Position numbers and translations under genes: made by a program. Below are positions 31,886-40,595 of a stretch of 54,185 bases of DNA, in pieces; the stretch's first letter is position 1; each line of letters opens with the position of its first letter. Location: the NCBI GenBank assembly GCA_023255415.1, contig JALRIN010000017.1, forward strand, positions 1 to 54,185, written 5' to 3'. The notes beneath the pieces were generated by a model. The model ran no database searches. It was not told the DNA's origin and worked only from the letters and a program-made list of their open reading frames with translations. Source of the stretch: Cypionkella sp. (GTDB taxonomy: Bacteria; Pseudomonadota; Alphaproteobacteria; Rhodobacterales; Rhodobacteraceae).

Positions 31886-32929
31886 ATGACACAGCGCCTC
31901 ACCCTCGCCCGCCCCGATGATTGGCACCTGCATCTGCGCGATGGCGCAATGCTGAAAGGTGTTTTGCCTGAAACCGCACGCCATTTTGGCCGCGCGCTGA
32001 TCATGCCAAACCTTGTGCCGCCCGTGGTCACCGCGGCCCAAGCCGTAAGCTACCGCGACCGGATCATGGCAGCCCTGCCCGCGGGAGCAGATTTTCAGCC
32101 GCTGATGACGCTTTATCTGACCGAAACCACCGATGCCGCCGATGTGGAAGCCGCCGCCGCCTCGGGACTTGTCAAAGCGGTCAAGCTTTATCCCGCAGGT
32201 GCCACCACAAATTCGCATTCAGGCGTGACGAATTTCGACAAGGTGCAGGGGGTTCTGGAAAAGATGGCCGAGATCGGCTTGCCGCTTTGCCTGCACGGCG
32301 AGGTCACCGATGCTGCCGTCGATATCTTTGACCGCGAGGCGGTGTTCATCGACACCGTCCTTGACCCGCTGCGCCGCCGCAACCCAGATCTGCGCGTGGT
32401 GATGGAACATATCACCACCGCGCAAGGCGTCGATTACGCCCGCGCAGGCGGTGACAATCTTGCCGCCACAATCACCACGCATCATCTAATCATCAACCGC
32501 AACCATATCCTCGCAGGCGGCATCAAACCGCATTACTACTGCCTGCCAGTGGCAAAACGCGAAAGCCACCGCCTTGCCCTGCGCGCGGCCGCCACCTCTG
32601 GCGAAGCGCGCTTCCTGCTCGGCACCGATTCCGCCCCGCATGTCGATGCTCTGAAAGAACATGCCTGCGGCTGCGCGGGCTGCTTTACCGCCACCAACAC
32701 CATGGCGCTGCTGGCACATATCTTTGAAGAAGAGGCCGCCTTGCACAATCTCGAGGCCTTCACCTCACGCAATGGTGCTGGCTTTTACCGCTTGCCCGTC
32801 AATGACGCCAAGATCACCTTGGTAAAACACGAACTGCCACAGACCTTCCCCGAAAAAATCCTCACCGAGGCAGGCCCCGTCACCGTTTTCAACCCAGGCT
32901 TCCCCGTGCATTGGCACGTCGAGACCTGA
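31886..32929 (+). CDS. pyrC: Dihydroorotase (class II)
   Basis: This 347-residue homodimeric zinc enzyme cyclises N-carbamoyl-aspartate to dihydroorotate in pyrimidine synthesis. Metal ligands are His14 and His16 (DDWHLHLRDG), the carbamylated Lys in LVKAVKLYPAGATTNS, a His in CLHGEVTD and the later His and Asp in GTDSAPH. Length and motif order are those of E. coli PyrC (348 residues). The ribosome site is weak. It is followed by an inverted pair of dispersed repeats and then pyrE. Confidence 0.96.
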   Translation: MTQRLTLARPDDWHLHLRDGAMLKGVLPETARHFGRALIMPNLVPPVVTAAQAVSYRDRIMAALPAGADFQPLMTLYLTETTDAADVEAAAASGLVKAVKLYPAGATTNSHSGVTNFDKVQGVLEKMAEIGLPLCLHGEVTDAAVDIFDREAVFIDTVLDPLRRRNPDLRVVMEHITTAQGVDYARAGGDNLAATITTHHLIINRNHILAGGIKPHYYCLPVAKRESHRLALRAAATSGEARFLLGTDSAPHVDALKEHACGCAGCFTATNTMALLAHIFEEEAALHNLEAFTSRNGAGFYRLPVNDAKITLVKHELPQTFPEKILTEAGPVTVFNPGFPVHWHVET

Positions 32930-33016
32930 TTTCATCTTGGCCTAAATATCCCCGCCGGAGGCTCCTTTGGCTTGCGGCAGAACGCTCCGCGGGGGATATT
33001 TTTACCAAGATGAAAG
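32930..33016. repeat. Dispersed intergenic repeat, inverted pair (copies 4 and 5) between pyrC and pyrE
   Basis: A plus-strand copy (32930-32962, TTTCATCTTGGCCTAAATAT and a CCCCGCCGGAGGC tail) faces a minus-strand copy (32984-33016). The RNA can fold into a long imperfect hairpin with about 30-base arms. It may act as terminator, attenuator or processing site between the two pyrimidine genes. Confidence 0.78.
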
Positions 33017-33043
33017 CCACAACCCAAGCTATAGGACCGCCCG

Positions 33044-33721
33044 ATGATCCCAACCTCTTTCCCGCCCCGCGACGAAATCGCCCGTCTCACTGCCCGCGCG
33101 TTGCTGGAAATCAAGGCGGTGCATTTCAATGCCGAGACGCCGTTCACCTTGGCCTCGGGGCTGCCGTCGCCCACATATATTGATTGCCGCAAGCTGATTT
33201 CTTATCCGCGCATCCGCTCGGTTTTGATGGATTTTCTAACTATGACGGTGATGCGCGACGCAGGCTTTGAGGCTTTTGACAATGTCGCGGGCGGCGAAAC
33301 GGCGGGGATACCTTTTGGCGCTTGGGTGGCCGAGCGGATGGCTTTGCCGATGACCTATGTGCGCAAAAAGCCCAAAGGCTATGGCCGCAATGCCCGCATC
33401 GAGGGCGCGATGTCAGAGGGACAGCGGGTGTTGTTGGTTGAAGATCTGACCACCGATGGCGGATCGAAGCTGTCGTTTGTCGATGCAATCCGCGAGACAG
33501 GGGCGAGCTGTGCCCATACGGCTGTGATCTTTTACTACGGCATTTTCCCCGAGACCACGCAGCGTTTGGCGGATCATGGGGTGCAATTGCATCATCTGTG
33601 CACCTGGTGGGATGTTTTGGCAGAAGCGCGTGCGCAGGCGGCTTTTGATGAGAAGACCTTGGCCGAGGTCGAGGTGTTCTTGAACGATCCACGCGCTTGG
33701 CAGGCGGCGCGGGCAAAATAA
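33044..33721 (+). CDS. pyrE: Orotate phosphoribosyltransferase
   Basis: This 225-residue enzyme transfers ribose 5-phosphate from PRPP to orotate. The PRPP-binding motif is VLLVEDLTTDGGSKLSFVDA, the flexible catalytic loop is MTYVRKKPKGYGRNARIEG, and FTLASGLPSPTYIDCRKLIS binds orotate. AGGA lies upstream of the ATG. The C-terminal part is slightly longer than in E. coli (213 residues). Together with pyrC upstream it covers two steps of UMP synthesis; a strong terminator follows. Confidence 0.95.
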   Translation: MIPTSFPPRDEIARLTARALLEIKAVHFNAETPFTLASGLPSPTYIDCRKLISYPRIRSVLMDFLTMTVMRDAGFEAFDNVAGGETAGIPFGAWVAERMALPMTYVRKKPKGYGRNARIEGAMSEGQRVLLVEDLTTDGGSKLSFVDAIRETGASCAHTAVIFYYGIFPETTQRLADHGVQLHHLCTWWDVLAEARAQAAFDEKTLAEVEVFLNDPRAWQAARAK

Positions 33722-33752
33722 GGCCCAGAAAAAAATCTGTGCAGCTTTCTGG

Positions 33753-33782
33753 GGATGGCTTGTGGATAAGCCATCCTTTTTT
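33753..33782 (+). terminator. Rho-independent terminator of pyrE
   Basis: GGATGGCTT (33753-33761) pairs with AAGCCATCC (33768-33776) around a 6-base loop and is followed by six T residues. It begins 31 bases after the pyrE stop. Confidence 0.92.
33761..33769 (-). promoter_or_regulatory. DnaA-box match inside the pyrE terminator
   Basis: TGTGGATAA is an exact reverse complement of the consensus DnaA box TTATCCACA and overlaps the loop of the terminator, about 190 bases upstream of dnaB. It is a single box; no cluster or AT-rich unwinding element is seen, so this is not an origin. It may be chance or a titration/regulatory site. Confidence 0.35.
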
Positions 33783-33960
33783 CGGGTGTTTGCCTTTTAA
33801 AGGGCAATTCACTGCCAAATGTGGTAGCATTCGCGAGGTCTGCCGCAGCATCTGCGATCTGCCTATGATCTAGCCACAGACGGCCTATGATTTGGCTTGG
33901 GGACAGATGCAGGTTATGGAGATGGATCGGGCCCTATCTGCAGGCCAGAGCGAGGAGAGT

Positions 33961-35463
33961 ATGAACGAAGTCGCCACCATCCGCCAAGCCTTGCCTGCCA
34001 ACCTCGGCGAGACCGAGGTTTTGCCGCATAACATCGAGGCCGAACAGCAGCTTTTGGGCGCTATCCTGACCAATAACGAGGTTTACGACCGCATTTCCTC
34101 TTTGGTCAAACCCGAGCATTTTCACGACCCCGTGCATCAGCGCATCTTTGAACGCGCCGCCGCTCGCATTCAAAAAAACGCGCTGGCGACGCCTGTGACG
34201 CTGAAGCCGTTTTTTGAAGACGACGAGGGTTTGCGCGAATTGGGTGGCCCGTCTTATCTGGTGCGCTTGGCTGGGGCCGCGATCTCGTCTTATGCGGCGC
34301 GCGATTATGCGCAGATGATTTATGATCTGGCGGTGCGGCGCGAGTTGATCGGGCTGGGGCGCGATATTGCTGCGCGCGCGGCCAAGGTCGAGGTACATTC
34401 CGAACCCAAAGAGCAGATCATCGAGGCCGAGCAGCGGCTTTACAAGCTGGGCGAGCAGGGTGTAGCCGAGCGCGGGTTTCAGTCTTTTCTGAAAGCCGTG
34501 ACCGAGGCGGTCAATGTCGCCAATGCCGCCTATCAGCGCGATGGCGGGCTTGCGGGCGTGTCGACCGGCTTGATTGATCTGGATAAAAAGCTGGGCGGTC
34601 TGCATCCTTCTGACCTGTTGATCCTTGCCGGGCGCCCATCGATGGGCAAGACATCGCTGGCCACCAACATCGCCTTTAACATCGCCAAGGCCTATAAGCG
34701 CGGTATGACGCATGAGGGCACCGAGGGCGCGGTGGAAGGCGGGGTGGTGGGGTTTTTCAGCCTTGAGATGAGCGCCGAGCAATTGGCCGCAAGGATCCTG
34801 TCCGAGGCATCAGAGGTGCCCTCTGAGCAGATCCGTCGCGGCGATATGACCGAGCAGGAGTTTCGCCGCTTTGTCGAGGCCGCCAAAAGCCTTGAATCCT
34901 GCCCGCTTTATATCGACGACACCCCTGCGCTGCCGATCAGCCAGGTGGCTGCGCGCGCGCGGCGGCTGAAGCGCACGCATGGTTTGGATGTGCTGATCAT
35001 CGACTATTTGCAGCTGCTGAAGGGCTCGTCGAAAGAGAACCGCGTGCAAGAGGTTTCCGAGATCACCCAGGGCCTGAAAGCGATTGCCAAAGAGCTGAAC
35101 ATCCCGGTGATCGCGCTGTCGCAGTTGTCGCGTCAGGTGGAATCGCGCGAAGACAAGCGGCCGCAGCTGTCAGATTTGCGCGAATCCGGCTCGATCGAGC
35201 AAGACGCTGATGTGGTGATGTTCGTTTACCGCGATGAATACTATAAGGAACGCGAAAAGCCCGGCGATCACGAGTTGGACAAGATCGCGCAATGGCAGAC
35301 TTTGATGGAATCGGTGCGCGGCAAGGCCGAGGTGATTATCGGCAAGCAGCGCCACGGGCCGATTGGTTCGGTCGAGCTGTCGTTTGAAGGCCGCTTTACC
35401 CGATTTGGCAATTTGGCCAAACAATGGCAGGGCTCGGGTCCGGGCGAGGATGTCGGGTTTTAG
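33961..35463 (+). CDS. dnaB: Replicative DNA helicase
   Basis: This 500-residue hexameric 5'-3' helicase has an N-terminal DnaG-interacting domain (from PHNIEAEQQLLGAILTNNEV) and a RecA-like C-terminal domain. Walker A is GRPSMGKT (residues 224-231), Walker B region VLIIDYLQLL, followed by SQLSRQVESR and the arginine-finger region GPIGSVELSF. No intein is present. ATG at 33961 follows GAGGAGAG; the frame stays open upstream to 33892. Two GCCTATGAT direct repeats (33861 and 33883) lie before it, either of which holds a TATGAT -10-like hexamer. Confidence 0.95.
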   Translation: MNEVATIRQALPANLGETEVLPHNIEAEQQLLGAILTNNEVYDRISSLVKPEHFHDPVHQRIFERAAARIQKNALATPVTLKPFFEDDEGLRELGGPSYLVRLAGAAISSYAARDYAQMIYDLAVRRELIGLGRDIAARAAKVEVHSEPKEQIIEAEQRLYKLGEQGVAERGFQSFLKAVTEAVNVANAAYQRDGGLAGVSTGLIDLDKKLGGLHPSDLLILAGRPSMGKTSLATNIAFNIAKAYKRGMTHEGTEGAVEGGVVGFFSLEMSAEQLAARILSEASEVPSEQIRRGDMTEQEFRRFVEAAKSLESCPLYIDDTPALPISQVAARARRLKRTHGLDVLIIDYLQLLKGSSKENRVQEVSEITQGLKAIAKELNIPVIALSQLSRQVESREDKRPQLSDLRESGSIEQDADVVMFVYRDEYYKEREKPGDHELDKIAQWQTLMESVRGKAEVIIGKQRHGPIGSVELSFEGRFTRFGNLAKQWQGSGPGEDVGF

Positions 35464-35474
35464 CCGCGCATGCC

Positions 35475-35493
35475 GGGGGGCTTTGTGCCCCCC
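35475..35493. terminator. GC-only hairpin between convergent dnaB and metal ATPase genes
   Basis: GGGGGGC-TTTGT-GCCCCCC forms a 7-bp stem, flanked by short GCATG/ATGC arms. It starts 11 bases after the dnaB stop and ends 8 bases before the ATPase stop codon; there are no T runs, so it may act as a factor-dependent or weak bidirectional terminator. Confidence 0.5.
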
Positions 35494-35501
35494 ATGCCGT
35501 G

Positions 35502-37427
35502 CTATTTCGGCAAGATCGGGTCGCGCAGCAGGCGCAATCCGTTCAGCACCACCAAAAGCGTGCCGCCCTCATGGCCGATCACAGCCAGCGGCAGTGGCAA
35601 TTCAAAAAACAGCCCGCCAGTGACCAAAACCACCATCGCACCAATCGCAAAGCCCAGATTTTGCTTGATAATCCGCGCCGCGCGTTTGGAAAGCGCATGG
35701 GCCATCGCCAGCCGCGCCATGTCTTCAGACAAAAGTGCGACATCGGCGGCCTGCAAGGCCACCTCGCTGCCCGCAGCCCCCATGGCGATGCCGACATCGG
35801 CGCGGGCCAGCGCTGCGGCATCATTGACGCCGTCACCGACAAAGGCAACCGCACCCTTGGTCGCAAGGCTTGCCACAAGGGCGACCTTATCTTCGGGCAT
35901 CAGCCCTGCGTGCACCTCGGCAGGTTTCAGCCCAAGACTTGCCGCGATGCGCAGCGCGACTTCGCGGCGATCTCCGGTCATCATCACGATCTCGGCCACG
36001 CCACCTTGGCGCAAGGCGGCAATGCCGGCGGCTGCGGTCTCGCGCAGCGCATCGGCGACCGAAACCGCGCCCAAAAGCACAGCCCCGCGCCCCAGATAGA
36101 CGATGGTCTCGGCCCCCGCCTGCAAGGCGTCGCATTCGGGGCCAGCCACTGCGCCCATGCGGTCAAGCATCCGGGTGTTGCCGGCCCAGAGCGCGCCCGT
36201 CGCGTCTTGGCCCGTGATGCCTTCGCTGGGCCAAGCCTTGACCTCGCGCGCAGGGTTCAGCGGCAGACCGGCGGCTTTGGCTGCGCGCAAAACCGCAGCG
36301 GCGATGTGATGTTCGGACCCCGCCTCTAGCCCTGCAAGTGCGGCCAGAACCTGATCTTTGCTGCCTTGCAGCGCCACAATCCCCGTCACCTCGGCGCGGC
36401 CCTTGGTCAGGGTGCCGGTCTTGTCAAAGGCAAAGGCGCGCACCGAGGCCAGCCGCTCCAGTGCGGCTCCGCCTTTGAACAACACCCCACCGCGCGCCGC
36501 GGCTGACAGCGCCGACAGGATCGCCGCAGGCACCGAAATCACCACCGCACAGGGGCTTGCCGCGACAAGAACCGTGGCCGCGCGGTAAAGCGCCGCGTCA
36601 AAGCTGTTGCCCAAGCCCCAAAGCGTGGCGAAAACCGCCACTGCACCCAAAAGCACCAAAACGGTGTAGCGCGCGCCAAACCATTCCGAGAATCGCTCTG
36701 ACGGGGCCTTCATCGCTTGGGCTTGGGTGACCAGATCAATCATCCGCGCCACGGTGCTTTCGCCCAAACCGCGTCGCACCTCCAGCGTCAGGACGCCGTG
36801 CAGGTTCACCGTCGCCTCGTGCAGCGCATCGCCCACCGCCTTGGACACCGGCAGCGATTCGCCGGTGATGGTGCTTTCGTCCACTTCGCCCGCGCCATCG
36901 GTGATCACCCCATCCAACGGCACCCGCGCGCCGGGCCGCAGCAGCAGATGATCGCCCACCGCCACCTCTGCCACCGCAACTTCGTCAAAACCACCATCGC
37001 CGCGCAGTCGCAGTGCGGTTTCAGGCCGCAGCGCCATCAGCGCATCCACCGCCGCACGCGCCCGCCCCATCGCGCGATGCTCGAGCATGCCCGCGGTCGA
37101 GAACAGCGCGAGCAACACTGCCCCCTCGAGCGCCGCCCCCACCGCGGCGGCGGCAAGTGCTGCGATCACCATCAGCAGATCAATATCCAACCGCCCACGC
37201 CCAAACAGCTCGCGCAGCGCCGATATCGCCGCCGGAATCCCGCCCGCCGCAAAAGACATCGCCAAGGCCGCTGGCACCACGCCCTGCGGCAGGGTCAGCG
37301 CAAAGCGGTCCAGCAGCGCCACGCCCAAGCCCAGACAGGTGGCAAGCGTCAGGGCAAGTTCGATCTGGCCTGATCCGTGCGCATGGCCGCTGTCGTCCTG
37401 CGCCTGGGGGTGATCGGGATTTGCCAT
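35502..37427 (-). CDS. P1B-type heavy-metal translocating ATPase (P1B-4-like)
   Basis: This 641-residue membrane pump has an A-domain with TGESLPVSK, a membrane metal motif SPC (in VLVAASPCAVVISVPAA), phosphorylation site DKTGTLT (Asp335) and hinge GDGVND. The final membrane helix has HEGGTLLVVLNGLRLL. SPC together with HEGGT marks the P1B-4 group, linked to export of Co, Fe, Zn or Ni. There is no N-terminal CxxC domain, only a short His-rich start. The usual HP dipeptide of the nucleotide site reads HH (SEHHIA). ATG at 37427 follows GGAG at 6 bases; 37430 is also in frame. Confidence 0.9.
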   Translation of the reverse strand: MANPDHPQAQDDSGHAHGSGQIELALTLATCLGLGVALLDRFALTLPQGVVPAALAMSFAAGGIPAAISALRELFGRGRLDIDLLMVIAALAAAAVGAALEGAVLLALFSTAGMLEHRAMGRARAAVDALMALRPETALRLRGDGGFDEVAVAEVAVGDHLLLRPGARVPLDGVITDGAGEVDESTITGESLPVSKAVGDALHEATVNLHGVLTLEVRRGLGESTVARMIDLVTQAQAMKAPSERFSEWFGARYTVLVLLGAVAVFATLWGLGNSFDAALYRAATVLVAASPCAVVISVPAAILSALSAAARGGVLFKGGAALERLASVRAFAFDKTGTLTKGRAEVTGIVALQGSKDQVLAALAGLEAGSEHHIAAAVLRAAKAAGLPLNPAREVKAWPSEGITGQDATGALWAGNTRMLDRMGAVAGPECDALQAGAETIVYLGRGAVLLGAVSVADALRETAAAGIAALRQGGVAEIVMMTGDRREVALRIAASLGLKPAEVHAGLMPEDKVALVASLATKGAVAFVGDGVNDAAALARADVGIAMGAAGSEVALQAADVALLSEDMARLAMAHALSKRAARIIKQNLGFAIGAMVVLVTGGLFFELPLPLAVIGHEGGTLLVVLNGLRLLRDPILPK

Positions 37428-37488
37428 CATCTTCTCCTTAGTTTGCACCAGTTTGCGCCTTGGGTGGGGTCTGCACAAGCCAGCATCC

Positions 37489-37517
37489 TTGGCGGCTTAC
37501 GACCCCATAGATATATT
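37489..37517 (+). promoter_or_regulatory. Putative sigma-70 promoter of the alr-mla operon
   Basis: TTGGCG (37489-37494) and TATATT (37512-37517) are separated by exactly 17 bases. The leader to alr would be about 55 bases. It lies in the divergent region between the metal ATPase gene and alr. Confidence 0.55.
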
Positions 37518-37578
37518 TCCCCTGCGGCAGATGCGAATTCCCCCTTGACCGCAGACGCGCGCCTGTCAAAACCGCGCT

Positions 37579-38628
37579 ATGGCTACAGCAACTCTCTCCG
37601 TCGATCTTGAGGCCATTGCCGCCAACTGGCGCGCTTTGGACAAGGCATCTGCAACCGGCGTGCAAACCGCCGCCGTGGTCAAGGCGAATGCCTATGGCCT
37701 TGGCCTTGCGCGGGTCGCGCGTGCATTGGCCCAAGCCGGTGCGCGCCGCTTTTTCGTGGCGGTGACGGAAGAGGGGGTGACGCTGCGGCAGATCTTGGGC
37801 CCGGGGCCGCAGATCTGTGTGCTTTCGGGCCATATGGCGGGCGACACCGAGATGGTGGCAGATCTGGATCTGACACCGATGCTGAATTCGCTGGATCAGG
37901 TGACGCGGCATCTGGAATCGCTGCCCGGCCATGCCTTTGGCGTGCAGCTTGACAGCGGCATGAGCCGTCTGGGCATGGCAGAAGCAGAATGGGAGGCGAT
38001 TGCGCCTTTCGTGCTGGAAGCAGGGCCAGAGCTGTTGATGTCGCATCTGGCCTGCGCCGACGAGCCCGATCACGCCATGAACGAGACGCAACTGGCGGCC
38101 TTTCATGCCATGACCGATGGCACCGGCGTGCCAAGGTCTTTGGCGGCCACGGGCGGCATTCTGCTGGGCGCGAAATATCACTTTGATCTGACCCGACCCG
38201 GTATTGGGCTTTATGGCGGGCGCCCCTATGAGGCCGCCTGCCCCGTCGTCGGACTGTCGCTGCCGGTGATCCAAACCCGCCAAATCGCAGCGGGCGAGGC
38301 AGTGGGCTATGGCTGCACTTGGGTCGCGCAACAGCCCACCCGTGTCGCCAGTCTTTCGGGCGGCTATGCCGATGGTTTGCCGCGCAGCCTGTCAAATGCC
38401 GCCGTGCTTTGGGATGGCGACACCCCCTGCCCGCTGATTGGCCGGGTGTCGATGGACACCATCACCGTCGACATCAGCCATCTGCCGCATATTCCGCGCA
38501 GCCTGGATATTCTGGGGCCAAACCAAAGTCCCGATCAGCTGGCCGATGTTGCAGGCACCATTGGTTATGAGATTTTGACCGGCATCAGCCAGCGCTATTA
38601 TCGCCGCTATGTCGAAGGTGGCAAATGA
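37579..38628 (+). CDS. alr: Alanine racemase
   Basis: This 349-residue PLP enzyme makes D-alanine for peptidoglycan. The PLP lysine is Lys35 in VVKANAYGLG, and the second catalytic base, a tyrosine, is in VGYGCTWVA. Fold-type III features HLACADEP, RPGIGLYGG and GRVSMDTITVDIS are present. It is slightly shorter than E. coli Alr (359). The gene's stop overlaps the mlaE-like start as ATGA, tying it to a membrane lipid transport operon. Housekeeping (alr) and catabolic (dadX) forms cannot be separated by sequence; no dadA is adjacent. Confidence 0.95.
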   Translation: MATATLSVDLEAIAANWRALDKASATGVQTAAVVKANAYGLGLARVARALAQAGARRFFVAVTEEGVTLRQILGPGPQICVLSGHMAGDTEMVADLDLTPMLNSLDQVTRHLESLPGHAFGVQLDSGMSRLGMAEAEWEAIAPFVLEAGPELLMSHLACADEPDHAMNETQLAAFHAMTDGTGVPRSLAATGGILLGAKYHFDLTRPGIGLYGGRPYEAACPVVGLSLPVIQTRQIAAGEAVGYGCTWVAQQPTRVASLSGGYADGLPRSLSNAAVLWDGDTPCPLIGRVSMDTITVDISHLPHIPRSLDILGPNQSPDQLADVAGTIGYEILTGISQRYYRRYVEGGK

Positions 38629-39410
38629 ACGCGGTGACAGCCCCTTTGGCAGGACTTGGCCGCGCGGTGCTGTCTGCGCTGGCGGCCTTGGGGCGAATTG
38701 CGATCTATGGCGGCCAGACCCTGAAGGCCGCGCTGCGCCCGCCGTTCTATCCGCGCGAGGTGCTAAGCGCCCTGTTGCAGGTTGGTTGGCTGTCGCTGCC
38801 GGTGGTCGGGCTGACCTCGATCTTCACAGGCGGCGCGCTGGCGCTGCAAATCTATTCGGGCGGCCAACGCTTTTCAGCCGAAGCCGTGGTGCCGCAGATC
38901 GTCGCCATCGGCATGGTGCGCGAGCTTGGCCCCGTGCTGGTCGGCCTGATGATTGCGGCGCGGGTGACATCCTCGATCGCCGCAGAAATTGCCACGATGA
39001 AGGTCACCGAGCAGATCGATGCGCTGGTGACACTTTCGACCAACCCCATGCAATATCTGACAGTTCCGCGCGTGTTGGCAGGGTTTTTGACTGTGCCTTT
39101 GCTGGTGGGTGTCGGCGATATCATCGGGGTGATGGGTGGATTTCTGGTGTCGACCGAACAGCTGGGGTTTAACCGCGCCAGCTATATCAACAACACCGTC
39201 GATTTTCTGACCATGCCCGATATCGTGTCTTCGCTGATCAAAGGCGCGGTCTTTGGCTTTATTGCGACTTTGATCGGCTGTTATTACGGCATGAACTCGG
39301 GTCGTGGGGCGATGGGGGTCGGATCGGCCACCAAGGGCGCTGTGGCCTCGGCCTCGATTCTGATATTGGCTGCGAATTTCGTGCTTACCTCGGCGATGTT
39401 TGGCACATGA
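38625..39410 (+). CDS. mlaE: MlaE-type ABC lipid transporter permease
   Basis: This 261-residue inner-membrane protein of the MlaE/YrbE family contains the conserved LPVVGLTSIFTGGALALQIY, RELGPVLVGLMIAARVTSSI and AAEIATMKVTEQIDAL. It has about five or six membrane helices. It moves phospholipids between inner and outer membranes together with an ATPase (next gene) and, normally, an MCE-domain MlaD. It overlaps alr and the ATPase gene by four bases each (ATGA). No MCE gene is present here. Confidence 0.92.
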   Translation: MNAVTAPLAGLGRAVLSALAALGRIAIYGGQTLKAALRPPFYPREVLSALLQVGWLSLPVVGLTSIFTGGALALQIYSGGQRFSAEAVVPQIVAIGMVRELGPVLVGLMIAARVTSSIAAEIATMKVTEQIDALVTLSTNPMQYLTVPRVLAGFLTVPLLVGVGDIIGVMGGFLVSTEQLGFNRASYINNTVDFLTMPDIVSSLIKGAVFGFIATLIGCYYGMNSGRGAMGVGSATKGAVASASILILAANFVLTSAMFGT

Positions 39411-40153
39411 TAGAGCTTTTGGGCGTCCAGAAATCCTTTGGCCACAACCACGTTCTGCGCGGGGTGGATCTGACAATTGCGCGCGGCACTTCGATGGTGG
39501 TGATCGGCGGCTCGGGCACGGGCAAATCGGTGCTGCTGAAATCTATTCTTGGGCTTGTGGTGCCGGATGCGGGCAAGATCACGCTTGACGGGATCGATGT
39601 CACCAAAACCGACCGCGATACCTTTCTGGCGCGCTTTGGCATGTTGTTCCAAGGCGGCGCGCTGTTTGACAGCCTGAAGGTCTGGGAAAACGTCGCCTTT
39701 CGTCTGCTGCGCGGCGCAAAGGCGCTGCCGAAAGACCAGGCGCGCGAGATTGCGATTGAAAAGCTGCGCCGTGTCGGGCTAAAGCCCTCGACCGCCGACC
39801 AATTACCTGCCGAACTGTCGGGCGGCATGCAAAAGCGTGTGGGTCTTGCCCGCGCCATTGCCGCCGAACCCGAGATCATCTTTTTCGACGAACCCACCAC
39901 CGGGCTTGATCCGATCATGTCGGGCGTCATCAATGCCCTGATCCGCGAGATTGTGGTCGAGATGGGTGCCACGGCGATGACGATCACCCATGATATGTCT
40001 TCGGTCCGCGCCATCGCAGACAGCGTGGCGATGCTGCATGACGGCAAGATCCGCTGGACGGGGCCTGCGGCAGAAATGGATGCATCCTCAGACCCTTATC
40101 TGCAACAGTTCATCCATGGCCGCGCCGAAGGCCCAATTGAATCGGTGCGCTGA
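39407..40153 (+). CDS. mlaF: MlaF-type ABC lipid transporter ATPase
   Basis: This 248-residue ATPase has Walker A GGSGTGKSVLLKSILGLV, signature LSGGMQKRVGLARAI, Walker B IIFFDEPTTGLDPIMSG and switch His in MTITHDM. GMLFQGGALFDSLKVWENVA is characteristic of MlaF. It pairs with the MlaE-like permease. ATG overlaps the permease stop. The next small membrane protein gene begins one base after its stop. Confidence 0.93.
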   Translation: MIELLGVQKSFGHNHVLRGVDLTIARGTSMVVIGGSGTGKSVLLKSILGLVVPDAGKITLDGIDVTKTDRDTFLARFGMLFQGGALFDSLKVWENVAFRLLRGAKALPKDQAREIAIEKLRRVGLKPSTADQLPAELSGGMQKRVGLARAIAAEPEIIFFDEPTTGLDPIMSGVINALIREIVVEMGATAMTITHDMSSVRAIADSVAMLHDGKIRWTGPAAEMDASSDPYLQQFIHGRAEGPIESVR

Positions 40154-40154
40154 C

Positions 40155-40535
40155 ATGCTGTCAGAGCTGCTGACACCGCTGATGCTTTTGTCGCTGCAAC
40201 CTTTGCCCCGCATTGCCATTTCCCTGGTGCCTGCGGCGATTGCGCTTTGCGCCTATGCCAGCTTGAAGGCGCGCTCGGATGATCCGTTGCGGGCTTGGGT
40301 GCAGCTGATCACCGCTGCCTGCCTGGCAATTTGGATGCTGGTGCCCTGGCATCCGCAAGATCAGACTTTGATCGCAGGCATCCGCAGCATGACGATCTTT
40401 GCCTATGGCTATGTGCTGCAAGACTGGCTGCGCGAGGCCTTTCGCTCCGGCCTCGACCCACGCTGGGCGCATCGGGTGGTGATGGCCTCGATTGTCTTGG
40501 CGATGGCTGCGATGGCCCTGACAAAACTGCCCTGA
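40155..40535 (+). CDS. Small membrane protein of unknown function (four helices)
   Basis: This 126-residue protein has about four membrane helices (around residues 14-34, 47-64, 72-88 and 105-122) separated by short charged loops such as KARSDDPLRAW. I do not recognise a named family. It sits between mlaF and a PqiA-like gene with one-base spacing from mlaF, so it may be an accessory of the lipid transporter. Confidence 0.7.
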   Translation: MLSELLTPLMLLSLQPLPRIAISLVPAAIALCAYASLKARSDDPLRAWVQLITAACLAIWMLVPWHPQDQTLIAGIRSMTIFAYGYVLQDWLREAFRSGLDPRWAHRVVMASIVLAMAAMALTKLP

Positions 40536-40595
40536 ACCCGCCTGTTTCGCGGCTTGCCGCTTGACGGCTTCGCTGGGCGTGGGCACCAAAGCGGG

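Noticed and set aside
33722..33960. Possible replication origin near dnaB because of a DnaA box
   Set aside because: Only one box is present, within a terminator; no AT-rich unwinding region or box cluster is seen.
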